From: Paenibacillus tuaregi
GTDB lineage: Bacteria > Bacillota > Bacilli > Paenibacillales > Paenibacillaceae
Direction: 5' to 3'
Length of the DNA stretch: 64,000 nt
Assembly: GCF_900086655.1 (NCBI RefSeq)
Contig: NZ_LT575476.1
Span: forward strand, 2,763,869-2,827,868
The notes beneath the pieces were generated by a model. That model was given only the letters and a program-made list of their open reading frames with translations. It had not been told where the DNA came from and did not search any database. Within the stretch, counting starts at the first letter, position 1. Each line of letters begins with the position of its first letter. A program made the position numbers and the translations under genes. Shown in pieces: positions 35,314-43,231 of the stretch.

Positions 35314-35727
35314 CTACTGACTAAATATTTCAAGCGCTCTTGTTCTAACGTCAGACAGCTCTGCTTCGCTCATATTGCAGTATTCGCTGTTTTCATTCGT
35401 GGTGTTGGCGTCTTGCACATACGTCATCACCGTATCTTTTTGCATAATTGTATAAAACCAGGTGTCCTGAGGAATGTTGTAGACTTTTCCTGGCTCCATC
35501 TCGATCAGTTCAATATCAAATTTGTCATCGGCCCGGTCCGCAGCCAGCAGGATCGCTTTGCCTTTCACGAGAATAAATTGTTCATCGGTTTCGCGGTGGA
35601 CTTCCAGGCGATAAATACCGTCAATATCATTATCCGGCTTCCAGTTTTTGATGCATACCAGCCACTTCTCATTTTTGTACACGCATTTGATGCCTTCGCC
35701 GTCATGAATAAATATATCTGCTTTCAT
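35314..35727 (-). CDS. Cupin-like small protein in the catabolic operon
   Basis: 137 residues. The pattern YRLEVHRETDEQFILVKGKA resembles cupin motif 1 with one His and the Glu/Gln, and IELIEMEPGKVYNIPQDTWF resembles motif 2 without a His. Metal binding is therefore uncertain. It is the last of eight leftward genes, 35 bp after the FrlC-like gene. Such cupin-like proteins can act as sugar mutarotases or isomerases; I do not claim a reaction. Confidence 0.7.
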   Translation of the reverse strand: MKADIFIHDGEGIKCVYKNEKWLVCIKNWKPDNDIDGIYRLEVHRETDEQFILVKGKAILLAADRADDKFDIELIEMEPGKVYNIPQDTWFYTIMQKDTVMTYVQDANTTNENSEYCNMSEAELSDVRTRALEIFSQ

Positions 35728-35762
35728 GGGTTTACCCTTCCTTTCGCTTTCGCAGATAGAGA

Positions 35763-36593
35763 TTAGGACAAACGCTCTTCAAACCAGGCGAGCGAATCCC
35801 GCATTGCCTTGTCCGGATCTAAAATATATCTTCTGTCCAGTAATTCCAGGCCTAGGTATCCTTTGTAATCAATATCATTAAGCGCTTTCAATGCTTCATC
35901 TAAATTGAGCCGGCCTTCACCGGGAACCAAATGCCCTCCAGGATTACCGTCCACAAAGTGAACATGATTCAGGTCATTTCCGAGTTCTCTGATGAAGTCA
36001 TGGATCGTATCCTTGCCTGTTGTCGCCATGACATCCGTATCCGCCAAACCTTTCAAATTCGGACTGCCCACCTCTTTGATCATCCTGGAAATGTGTTCGG
36101 CCTGGTTAAATACGTGTGTTGTAAAGCTCGTAAATGACTCCACGGGAAGGTATACCCCTTCTTTTTCCGCTGTTTTGCAGATTTCGCTCAGGGATTCCTG
36201 GCACCATTTCCACGTCTCCGTCACATCGGCGTCCAAGTAGGCAATGCCTGTCGTTACCAGCACTCTATCACATTCCAGAAGCGACGCGGCTTCAATATGC
36301 CGGCGAAAGAACTCGACACTTTGCTTGCGGTATTCCGGATCGGGGTGGCTGATGCTGATTGGATAAACATATTGCTCAGGAGTCAAGCAGATGACCTTTA
36401 ACCCGTGCGCTTTTATTTTTTGCTGCAGACTTTTGACGTCTTGAAGTGAGAAGTAGTCCAAATGGAAGTGTGGACCCGAAGCCCACAATTCAATATTACG
36501 GAATCCTAACCTTGCGACGGAATTCAGGAAATATTCCAGGGAATACCTTTTATAATGATAGTTGGCGGCGGCTACTTGCCAGATTTGTATCAT
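35763..36593 (-). CDS. frlC: Sugar epimerase/isomerase, FrlC-like TIM barrel
   Basis: 276 residues of the xylose-isomerase-like AP-endonuclease-2 fold. Metal and substrate residues are visible in FRNIELWASGPHFHLD, VYLPVESFTSF (Glu), LADTDVMATTG (Asp), LNHVHFVDGNPGGHLVPGEG (His, Asp) and YLGLELLDRRY (Glu). The closest named match by motif is fructoselysine 3-epimerase FrlC, which converts psicoselysine to fructoselysine. AAAGGAGGAATC precedes the ATG. In this operon it should feed an epimeric ketosyl-amino acid into the kinase/deglycase path; the symbol is by analogy. Confidence 0.75.
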   Translation of the reverse strand: MIQIWQVAAANYHYKRYSLEYFLNSVARLGFRNIELWASGPHFHLDYFSLQDVKSLQQKIKAHGLKVICLTPEQYVYPISISHPDPEYRKQSVEFFRRHIEAASLLECDRVLVTTGIAYLDADVTETWKWCQESLSEICKTAEKEGVYLPVESFTSFTTHVFNQAEHISRMIKEVGSPNLKGLADTDVMATTGKDTIHDFIRELGNDLNHVHFVDGNPGGHLVPGEGRLNLDEALKALNDIDYKGYLGLELLDRRYILDPDKAMRDSLAWFEERLS

Positions 36594-36661
36594 ATGAACC
36601 AGATTCCTCCTTTGCTTGTGACAAACGGTTGTAATATGGCACTTCCTATCAAGACCCTCTG

Positions 36662-37090
36662 TTACTCCCCGATGACCTGAATGTAAACTTTCCTGCTCTT
36701 CGGACCATCGAATTCGGCCAAATACACATCCTGGGCGTCGCCCGACACCAGCTTCCCATCCTGCACAACGAACATGCAGCTGTTGCCGGAAATCATCGAC
36801 TTGAGATGAGAAGGAGAGTTACTGCCCGTTGCTCCGTACGATGGCAGGAAATGCGCATGAGCATATGGCCAATCTTTAGGAGCCAAACGTTCCAGCAGTT
36901 CCTCGATATCTGTCTCCACGCATTCAAGTCCTTCGTTAACCATAATGCCGGTAGTCGTATGCGCCGAGATCACAGCCGCCAGACCGTTGGCTATGCCGCA
37001 TTGTTCTACGAAACTTTGAATCTCTCTCGTGATTTTGATCATCTGAAATTCGGCTGTCGATCTGAGCACAAGTGATTTTAATTTAACCAC
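36662..37090 (-). CDS. YjbQ-family (UPF0047) protein
   Basis: 142 residues, GTG start after AGGAGGAATG, overlapping the amidohydrolase stop by 13 bp. Motifs: AVISAHTTTGIMVNEGLE, YAHAHFLPSYGATGSNSPSH and KSMISGNSCMFVVQDGKLVS hold the conserved His and Gly residues of the family. Members have been called secondary thiamine-phosphate synthases from weak in vivo activity, but the true role is open. Its tight coupling to an amidohydrolase here argues for a role in this pathway, perhaps cleaving or protecting a reactive intermediate. Confidence 0.85.
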   Translation of the reverse strand: MVKLKSLVLRSTAEFQMIKITREIQSFVEQCGIANGLAAVISAHTTTGIMVNEGLECVETDIEELLERLAPKDWPYAHAHFLPSYGATGSNSPSHLKSMISGNSCMFVVQDGKLVSGDAQDVYLAEFDGPKSRKVYIQVIGE

Positions 37091-37950
37091 GGCCGATCAT
37101 TCCTCCTCTCTCCCAGGAAAACCTCTGCGTTGCCGCTCAGAATCTTTTGTAATGTCTTCGGCCGGAATGCCATCGCCTCAAGCGCTGGCAATAGCCGCTT
37201 CGCCTTGAACCTAGGCGTATTGGTGCCGAACATGACCTTGTCTCTCAGATTGCGCTCGATCCAGAGCGGACCCATGTTCACTTTGAATATCTGCGTATAG
37301 AAGTCAAGCGCGTTATCCATATGGAGCAATGACGTGTCTGTGAACACATTAGGATATTTCAGCAGCAGCATCGTTGTTTCTTGAATCCATGGCCAGCCGA
37401 AATGCGCCAGGCATATACGCAGCTCGGGATACGCGATCGCGACTCCCTCGAAACGCAGCGGGTGCGAATAGATGGCCGGAGCGTCAGGCTCCCAGCTCAT
37501 ACCCGCGTGGAACATGATCGGTTTGTCGTACTTTAAGCAAATCTCGTAGAGCGGCTTCAACCGGTCATCATCGGGGTAAAATTTCTGCTTTGAAGGGTGG
37601 AGCTTCAGGCCGCTTAGCTTCAGATGGGCGAACGCATATTCCAGCGCCTCTGCCGCATCCTCGCGATACGGGTCCACGCTGGCAAAACCGATAAACCGAT
37701 CCGGCGCAAGATCGACCAGCGTTCGCACCTCTTCATTTGCGACAATCCAGCCTCCGCTTCTGGTCGTCAGATCTAACGGGAGCAGCACGGAGCGTGTTAC
37801 ACCATTGTAGTCCATCTCCTGAAGCACCGATTCGACAGGAGTTGGCGACTGTTTGAATATGCCGAACTCCCGTTTTCGATATTCCAACGTCTCTTTGTTC
37901 TCGCAAATTGCCTTGTGAAAAATTGGATGTGTGTGCACATCAATAATCAA
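37078..37950 (-). CDS. Amidohydrolase-superfamily (COG2159-type) metal-dependent hydrolase
   Basis: About 290 residues. The N-terminal IIDVHTHPIFH gives the HxH metal pair; IMFHAGMSW, LRICLAHFGWPW and VMFGTNTPR give later His and (usually Asp) positions. The last is Asn instead of the Asp seen in FGTDxPxF of most members, so catalysis may differ. TTG at 37950 with AGAGGTG five bases upstream is the best start; GTG at 37959 would overlap its own ribosome site. Members hydrolyse or decarboxylate small acids. Sixth in the operon by distance from GntR, between kinase 2 and YjbQ. Confidence 0.82.
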   Translation of the reverse strand: MIIDVHTHPIFHKAICENKETLEYRKREFGIFKQSPTPVESVLQEMDYNGVTRSVLLPLDLTTRSGGWIVANEEVRTLVDLAPDRFIGFASVDPYREDAAEALEYAFAHLKLSGLKLHPSKQKFYPDDDRLKPLYEICLKYDKPIMFHAGMSWEPDAPAIYSHPLRFEGVAIAYPELRICLAHFGWPWIQETTMLLLKYPNVFTDTSLLHMDNALDFYTQIFKVNMGPLWIERNLRDKVMFGTNTPRFKAKRLLPALEAMAFRPKTLQKILSGNAEVFLGERRNDRPWLN

Positions 37951-37981
37951 AGAAAACACCTCTTCTCTGGTCTGTACTCAT

Positions 37982-38764
37982 TCAGTAGGGTTCGAATTTG
38001 GTGACAACCCCGGCTGCCGTTCGAGCGCCATGTTTCAGCGATTCCGGAATGGACCAGCCTCGCAGTTCGCCATACATAAAGCCGGCACAGAAGGAATCCC
38101 CCGCCCCTACCGTATTGACAACCTCTGCGGGCACGATCTGACCGCGATACAACGTTGTGCCGTCATAAGCCAGACTGCCGAGCTCCCCTAACGTCGCGAT
38201 GACAATACGCGGCCCTAACGCCTGAGCCCAAGTGATGAACTCCCTAATATACGCGTCTTCCTCTGTATAGGAGAAGAATGCGTAGTCCACATCCGGCAAA
38301 ATCGGCCCGGCAATATCCTTCTTCGTTCGTGTGGAGAAATCAAACACAATGGAGACCCCCCGCTCCCGGAAATAAGGCAGTTCCCGCTCGATTCTGCCGG
38401 AAAGGTTGGTGTGGAGTGCATCGTGCTCCGCAATAAATCGCCGGTCATCCTCATTCAATGCGAAATGCGCCATAACGCCTTCGATTTTTTCCTTGTGAAC
38501 GCGATCATTCCCATTCAGCTCCATCTTAAACACCGCCGTACTGCCCTCACATACGCCAAGATGGGATACATCGATCTTCTCTGCTTTCAGCATGTCGATC
38601 ATCATATCGCCGTAGGCATCCGTCCCAACCGCACTGACCATGGAAGCCTGAACTCCCATTCTGCGCATATGAATAACAAAATCGACACTGTTCCCGGTTG
38701 GATACATCCTGTTCAATTGGTCATAAACATCCACGCAGCTGAATCCAACTCCCGCTATTCGCAC
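37982..38764 (-). CDS. frlD: PfkB-family sugar kinase (FrlD-like), kinase 2
   Basis: 260 residues, GTG start after GGAAGGGGAT. Ribokinase fold: N-terminal IAGVGFSCVDVYDQL, and the C-terminal signature VVNTVGAGDSFCAGFMYG with the catalytic Asp and anion hole. The short length and early motif GNSVDFVIHMRRMG match fructoselysine 6-kinase FrlD. It would phosphorylate the sugar O6 of an Amadori compound. A second PfkB gene lies at 40289 in the same operon, so the two probably take different substrates or act in sequence. Confidence 0.8.
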   Translation of the reverse strand: MRIAGVGFSCVDVYDQLNRMYPTGNSVDFVIHMRRMGVQASMVSAVGTDAYGDMMIDMLKAEKIDVSHLGVCEGSTAVFKMELNGNDRVHKEKIEGVMAHFALNEDDRRFIAEHDALHTNLSGRIERELPYFRERGVSIVFDFSTRTKKDIAGPILPDVDYAFFSYTEEDAYIREFITWAQALGPRIVIATLGELGSLAYDGTTLYRGQIVPAEVVNTVGAGDSFCAGFMYGELRGWSIPESLKHGARTAAGVVTKFEPY

Positions 38765-38849
38765 GCTCTCGATCCCCTTCCTTTGTTCAAGGTCATTATT
38801 TCGAGATTTTGTATCCTTCTCCGAAAGCCTTATATGCTTATGGAAACTT

Positions 38850-40163
38850 TTATACTAAAGCGCTTCCAATTAAAGTAGCTACAATAACTGAGATCAAAGT
38901 ATTAATTAATCCCGGTATCATGAAGCTGTGGTTTAATACAAATTTACCGATTTTGGTTGTTCCCGCAGTATCAAACGAGATAGCTGCAAGACATTGGGAC
39001 GCGACCGGCAAAAAGTAATTGGCATTAACGGCCATCCATGCTCCGATGATGATATAAGGAGGCAGATGAAGGGCGATGGCGATCGGGACCATAATTAACG
39101 TCGTGGCTCCCTGACTCGTTGTCAAAGCGGCGACGATAAACATAATCACAGCAAGCATCCAGGGATGGCTGTTTACAATGGTGGCAACATGATCATGAAT
39201 AAAAGCGGTTTGACCGTTGATGAATGTGCTGCTCATCCAAGCCAGCCCGAAAGCACAAACCATCGCCAGCGCCCCTGCTCTAAAGATCGGGCCGTTAAGA
39301 ATGGTTTCGATTGCTGGACGGCCAAAGATAATGATGAGTGTGGCGCAGACCAGCATAATAATTTCAATCGTGTTTGGCATGGATAAAATCGTAGTCTCAC
39401 CGTTTGCCGCCCAGGAAGGACGCAGCTTGGTAAACAAACCCATAATAATAATTGCCAGAACTCCTAGCAAAAAGAGAACAACCGAGGCCTTTGCCCCTTT
39501 GGAAACTGTTTGTTCCTCGGCATTCTCCGGTTTGGCAATTAATCCTTCCGCCAATCTCCGCAAATATTCCGGATCTTCCTCAAGCTCTTTGCCCTTGCGT
39601 ATCGTCAATACTGCGCTTGCAACAACCCCCAGGAGGGTAGCCGGTATCGCAATCGTCAAGATGGTTCCCAATCCTACCCCGAGAGGGGCCATAAATCCGA
39701 TCATCGCAGCGGTAGCCGCCGATACCGGCGAGCAGGTAATTGCCTGCTGGGAAGCGATGATACTGTTGGAAATGGGTCTTTCCGGTCTGATTTTATTGTC
39801 GATGGCAAGCTCATTTATAATCGGCAATAAACTGTAGACGACATGTCCCGTTCCCGACATGAATGTAAACAACCATGAGATAATCGGAGCTATGATCGTA
39901 ATATTTTTAGGCGACTTACTGAGCATTTTTTTTGCAAGATAGACGAGGAAATTAAGCCCGCCCGAAGATTGCAGCGCGGAGGCCGCCAAGACAACCGCTA
40001 AAATAATCAACATAACATCGATGGGAGGAGCCGACGGCTGGACTTGAAAGATAAAAACAAAGATAGCCACACCCACACCGCCAAGCAAGCCCATAAATAT
40101 ATCGCCTTTTCTGGCACCAAAGAAAATGAGCAAAATGATGATGATCAGCTGAAACCAAAACAT
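38850..40163 (-). CDS. Dcu-family anion carrier (DcuA/FraA-like)
   Basis: 437 residues, about 10-12 hydrophobic segments. The N-terminus FWFQLIIIILLIFFGARKGD, the stretch FMSGTGHVVYSLLPII and SNSIIASQQAITCSPVSAAT, and the late VNANYFLPVASQCLAAISFD are those of anaerobic C4-dicarboxylate transporters. The same family supplies FraA, the fructose-asparagine transporter of Salmonella. Between two sugar kinases and a deglycase it is the obvious importer of the operon's substrate, probably with an aspartate-like head group. GGAGGGTGA precedes the ATG. Confidence 0.85.
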   Translation of the reverse strand: MFWFQLIIIILLIFFGARKGDIFMGLLGGVGVAIFVFIFQVQPSAPPIDVMLIILAVVLAASALQSSGGLNFLVYLAKKMLSKSPKNITIIAPIISWLFTFMSGTGHVVYSLLPIINELAIDNKIRPERPISNSIIASQQAITCSPVSAATAAMIGFMAPLGVGLGTILTIAIPATLLGVVASAVLTIRKGKELEEDPEYLRRLAEGLIAKPENAEEQTVSKGAKASVVLFLLGVLAIIIMGLFTKLRPSWAANGETTILSMPNTIEIIMLVCATLIIIFGRPAIETILNGPIFRAGALAMVCAFGLAWMSSTFINGQTAFIHDHVATIVNSHPWMLAVIMFIVAALTTSQGATTLIMVPIAIALHLPPYIIIGAWMAVNANYFLPVASQCLAAISFDTAGTTKIGKFVLNHSFMIPGLINTLISVIVATLIGSALV

Positions 40164-40288
40164 GAAGGTTCACCCTCCTTATGTGATTTTCCGGCTTGTC
40201 TAGTCTGTTGCGGCAGCTGTGCCGCTATTGATTGAATGCGCTTACAAATCGCCGATGCAATATGTCTCTTTTTGTGTCGGAGGGTGCT

Positions 40289-41158
40289 TTATAGGATTGC
40301 TGTTCCATAACCAAAAGCGCCGTTAAGCCGGCATATCTTCGCGGCAAATGCGGCTCCCTGCTCCATGCTCGCTTTGATCTTGCGCAGCATTTCCTCATCT
40401 GAACCCGCAAAAATGTTGCCTTCTTCCGAACTTCTAATCATCCCGATAAGAAAGGCGGTTAAATATGAATCGCCCGCTCCCATCGTATCCACCGTTTCCG
40501 TTAAAACGGCCGGCTGGTATATCCACTGATCTTTATACAACGCAAATGAGCCGTTCTCTCCTACTGTTCCGATCACCATTTTAGAGCCGAAAGCCTGGGC
40601 TTTCCGCATTTCTCTCTCTCGTTCGCTTTCCGTTAGATGGCTGCAGGAAAGAAAGGATATGTCCGCGTACCGGCACACCCGCTCTAAATACTCATCATTC
40701 CAGCGAACCGAAAAGTCAAAGGAGATCGGCACACGGGTGGTTTGTAAGATGGCCAGATCCTCTTCAATATAGCTGTTTAGACTGGTATGAATCACGGAGA
40801 ATGGTTTAATATAATTCAGGTCATCTTCCGTGAAATCCCAAGCCTTTTCTTTGGCTATACCACCTTTATTGGAACCGAGAAACTCACGGTCCCCGTTCTT
40901 TAACGTAACCCGCGCATACCCGTTCTCTCCGTCAAAAGTCCGGCAATGACTATGCTCAATCCGAAGTTCGTCCATCACCCGCTTGATATAGTGGGCAATC
41001 TGATCGTTGCCGAATTTCCCTAGATAAGAAGCCTCCACTCCACACATTGTGGCATATGCGCAGAAATTCAAGGCGTTTCCACCAGGGTACATCATACCCT
41101 GGTGGACATACTTGTCTACTACGTTGTCGCCAATGCCGATAACCTTGTATTGTTCCAT
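40289..41158 (-). CDS. PfkB-family sugar kinase (FraD/FrlD-like), kinase 1
   Basis: 289 residues. VIGIGDNVVDKYVHQGMMYP and GGNALNFCAYATMCG form the substrate side; VDTMGAGDSYLTAFLIG carries the catalytic Asp. It lies 39 bp after the SIS deglycase and shares low identity with kinase 2 at 37982. The expected reaction is ATP-dependent phosphorylation of a fructosyl-amino acid at O6, producing the substrate of the deglycase. Confidence 0.85.
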   Translation of the reverse strand: MEQYKVIGIGDNVVDKYVHQGMMYPGGNALNFCAYATMCGVEASYLGKFGNDQIAHYIKRVMDELRIEHSHCRTFDGENGYARVTLKNGDREFLGSNKGGIAKEKAWDFTEDDLNYIKPFSVIHTSLNSYIEEDLAILQTTRVPISFDFSVRWNDEYLERVCRYADISFLSCSHLTESEREREMRKAQAFGSKMVIGTVGENGSFALYKDQWIYQPAVLTETVDTMGAGDSYLTAFLIGMIRSSEEGNIFAGSDEEMLRKIKASMEQGAAFAAKICRLNGAFGYGTAIL

Positions 41159-41197
41159 AAGATTAATCCCCTTTGAGGCTGCTAAATATAAACGAAA

Positions 41198-42172
41198 TCA
41201 ATACTCAACCTTCCACATATATCTGCGGGTTGTGAGCGGGTGCTCTCTTTCCACCGCCAAAGCTTGATTGTAAACCGGGTAAACGTTGTTAAATAGGGAA
41301 TGGTTGAAGTAATCTACTACGGAGCCGTCAATGGTGGACAAGCCCAAATCCTTGGCGTCCAGCACTTCCACTCTCTTGGCATAACGGTTCAGGAACTCCA
41401 GCGCTCTTTCATCCAAAGGTCGGGTGCTTCCTTCGGAAATTTGAATGACAAACGGAATTTCCGCATCTGTAATCTCAAACGGCCCGTGGAAAAATTCACC
41501 TGAATGGATGCTCGAAGAGTTGATCCACTGCATTTCCATAAAGATACAGATGCTTTCCATGTAGGCAGCCCCGTAACCGGCTCCGCTGGCCATGGTGTAG
41601 ATTACTTGATCATCCTTGTGATTTTTGGCGAATGTCAGAGCACGTTTGGCCACGTGTTTGGAAGCGTTTTTAACAATATGATCAATTTTGGCTACTCCAT
41701 CGAGGAATTGATTATAGTGCTCGTATCCCTCAGTTTGGTTCAAGGCTTCTACCGCCGTCAACAGGGCTTTAATGGTCTTTTCTCCAGCAATATCCTTGCC
41801 TTCTCCAAAGGTATACTTCACTACATAATCGGCATGCTCCGTAATCGGTGAGTCTGTAATCCAGGTTAACGCAATGACCGGAACTCCCGCCTTTTTGCCG
41901 AGCTCAGCCGCTTTCACAGTCTCTGGTGTATTACCTTTATGCGAGGCTACGACCAGTATCGAATTTTCGCCAAATGATTTAGGTGTGTTGTGCACGAATT
42001 CATTGCTGTTATACAGGCCAACTTTAATGTCCTTAGCCTCTTTCTCAAGAAAGGTTTTGGCTGGATAAAAAGCGCCATAAGAACCGCCACAAGCTACATA
42101 ATAAACCTGCTTAATGCCTCCGACCTCTTGTTTCCCCGCAACAATTTCTCCAATGATTTGTTTTATCTCCAT
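41198..42172 (-). CDS. frlB: SIS-domain deglycase (FrlB/FraB-like)
   Basis: 324 residues from the ATG at 42172, which follows ACAAGGAGAAG; 29 upstream codons are outside. Two SIS domains: VYYVACGGSYGAFYPAKTFL and ILVVASHKGNTPETVKAAEL in the first, VIYTMASGAGYGAAYMESIC in the second. SIHSGEFFHGPFEI carries the Glu and His used as acid/base in FraB. Family members split 6-phospho-fructosyl-amino acids to glucose-6-phosphate and the free amino acid. It is first in the operon, divergent from GntR. Whether the substrate is fructose-lysine, -asparagine or -aspartate cannot be read from sequence. Confidence 0.85.
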   Translation of the reverse strand: MEIKQIIGEIVAGKQEVGGIKQVYYVACGGSYGAFYPAKTFLEKEAKDIKVGLYNSNEFVHNTPKSFGENSILVVASHKGNTPETVKAAELGKKAGVPVIALTWITDSPITEHADYVVKYTFGEGKDIAGEKTIKALLTAVEALNQTEGYEHYNQFLDGVAKIDHIVKNASKHVAKRALTFAKNHKDDQVIYTMASGAGYGAAYMESICIFMEMQWINSSSIHSGEFFHGPFEITDAEIPFVIQISEGSTRPLDERALEFLNRYAKRVEVLDAKDLGLSTIDGSVVDYFNHSLFNNVYPVYNQALAVEREHPLTTRRYMWKVEY

Positions 42173-42188
42173 CGTCTTCTCCTTGTAT

Positions 42189-42359
42189 GATACAATTAGT
42201 TTGTTTTCATTCCACACCGGTGATTTGTATTGGAATGTATTGATGAAATAATAGCACATTATAATACAATTAACAAGTATATATTTCCGCCTTTTTTTGT
42301 TCCCTGCTTGTAAATATTGTTATAATATAGAAGTACAAGGATAAAACAATATAATACAA
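42189..42359. promoter_or_regulatory. Divergent promoter region with repeated ATAATACAA motif
   Basis: The 207-bp gap between the operon and gntR is AT-rich. ATAATACAA occurs at 42261-42269 and 42351-42359, and shorter ATACAAT or TGTATTG matches lie at about 42190, 42226 and 42236. TGTTATAAT at 42318-42326 is an extended -10 for gntR. The repeats are candidate GntR operators flanking both promoters. Confidence 0.45.
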
Positions 42360-42379
42360 AGTGTTTTGGAGGTAAAATC

Positions 42380-43090
42380 ATGGTTGATCATTCGGAATCC
42401 TCGCCATTATATAAACAGCTGCAAGACAAAATTTTGGACTCTATCCATAATGGTACTTTGAAGCCAGGGGACAAACTCCCCACGGAATTGGAGCTTAGCG
42501 AAACCAACAATGTGAGCCGGGTCACGGTCCGCACCGCCCTCGATTCACTCACCTCAGATGGATATTTGGTGCGAATCCCGGGAAAAGGCACTTTTATTAC
42601 GAAAGAGAAAATCAAGAAGAATGTCACAGAAACGATTGGCTTCAGCGATACCTGCAGACTGCAAAACAAAGTCCCTGGTGCTAAAGTCATTAAGTGTGTG
42701 ATTGAAGAGGCTACAGCTGCGGATCAGGAGCATTTGGACTTAAAACCCGGGGATAAAATCATTAATATCGAAAGAATCAGGTATGCCGACAATATCCCTG
42801 TATCTGTGGAATATACCCGGCTTCCTTCTTCTTTTTCCTTTTTGCTGCAGGAGGATTTAAATCATAAATCCCTGTACGAAATTTTAAGAAATAAACTTAA
42901 AATCACATTTGGTATATCCCGAAAATATATCGTAATGGAATACGCCTCCTTCGATGTGGCCGCCTATCTAAATATCGAGGAAGGCCATCCACTGCTCTGC
43001 ATCAGAAGTACTGTCAGCAATGCGGACGGCCAAAAAATTCATCGCTCCAAACAGTTGATACTCGGGGATAGATTTGAGTTGATTGTTTAA
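42380..43090 (+). CDS. frlR: GntR-family (HutC subgroup) regulator, FrlR/FraR-like
   Basis: 236 residues. Winged helix at the N-terminus: PLYKQLQDKILDSIHNGTL, KLPTELELSETNNVSRVTVR and GKGTFITKEK; the C-terminal UTRA ligand domain follows (DKIINIERIRYADNIPVSVE, YLNIEEGHPLLCI). TTTTGGAGGT precedes the ATG. HutC-type regulators release DNA when bound by a pathway intermediate, for FraR and FrlR probably the 6-phospho-Amadori compound. It is divergent from the eight-gene operon. Confidence 0.9.
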   Translation: MVDHSESSPLYKQLQDKILDSIHNGTLKPGDKLPTELELSETNNVSRVTVRTALDSLTSDGYLVRIPGKGTFITKEKIKKNVTETIGFSDTCRLQNKVPGAKVIKCVIEEATAADQEHLDLKPGDKIINIERIRYADNIPVSVEYTRLPSSFSFLLQEDLNHKSLYEILRNKLKITFGISRKYIVMEYASFDVAAYLNIEEGHPLLCIRSTVSNADGQKIHRSKQLILGDRFELIV

Positions 43091-43126
43091 GGGAGTGTTC
43101 AATATAAACCCCAACAAAAAAAGAAC

Positions 43127-43157
43127 ATGCCAGCCGTTCAACATGATCGGCTGGCAT
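43127..43157 (+). terminator. Terminator after gntR
   Basis: ATGCCAGCCG/CGGCTGGCAT perfect stem, 11-base loop, then TGTTTATT, 36 bp past the stop. Confidence 0.75.
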
Positions 43158-43231
43158 TGTTTATTGAGCTATGATTTCGCATTACTAGCCTTAACTATGA
43201 AGGAATCATTCAAGATTAGGATATCCAACAG

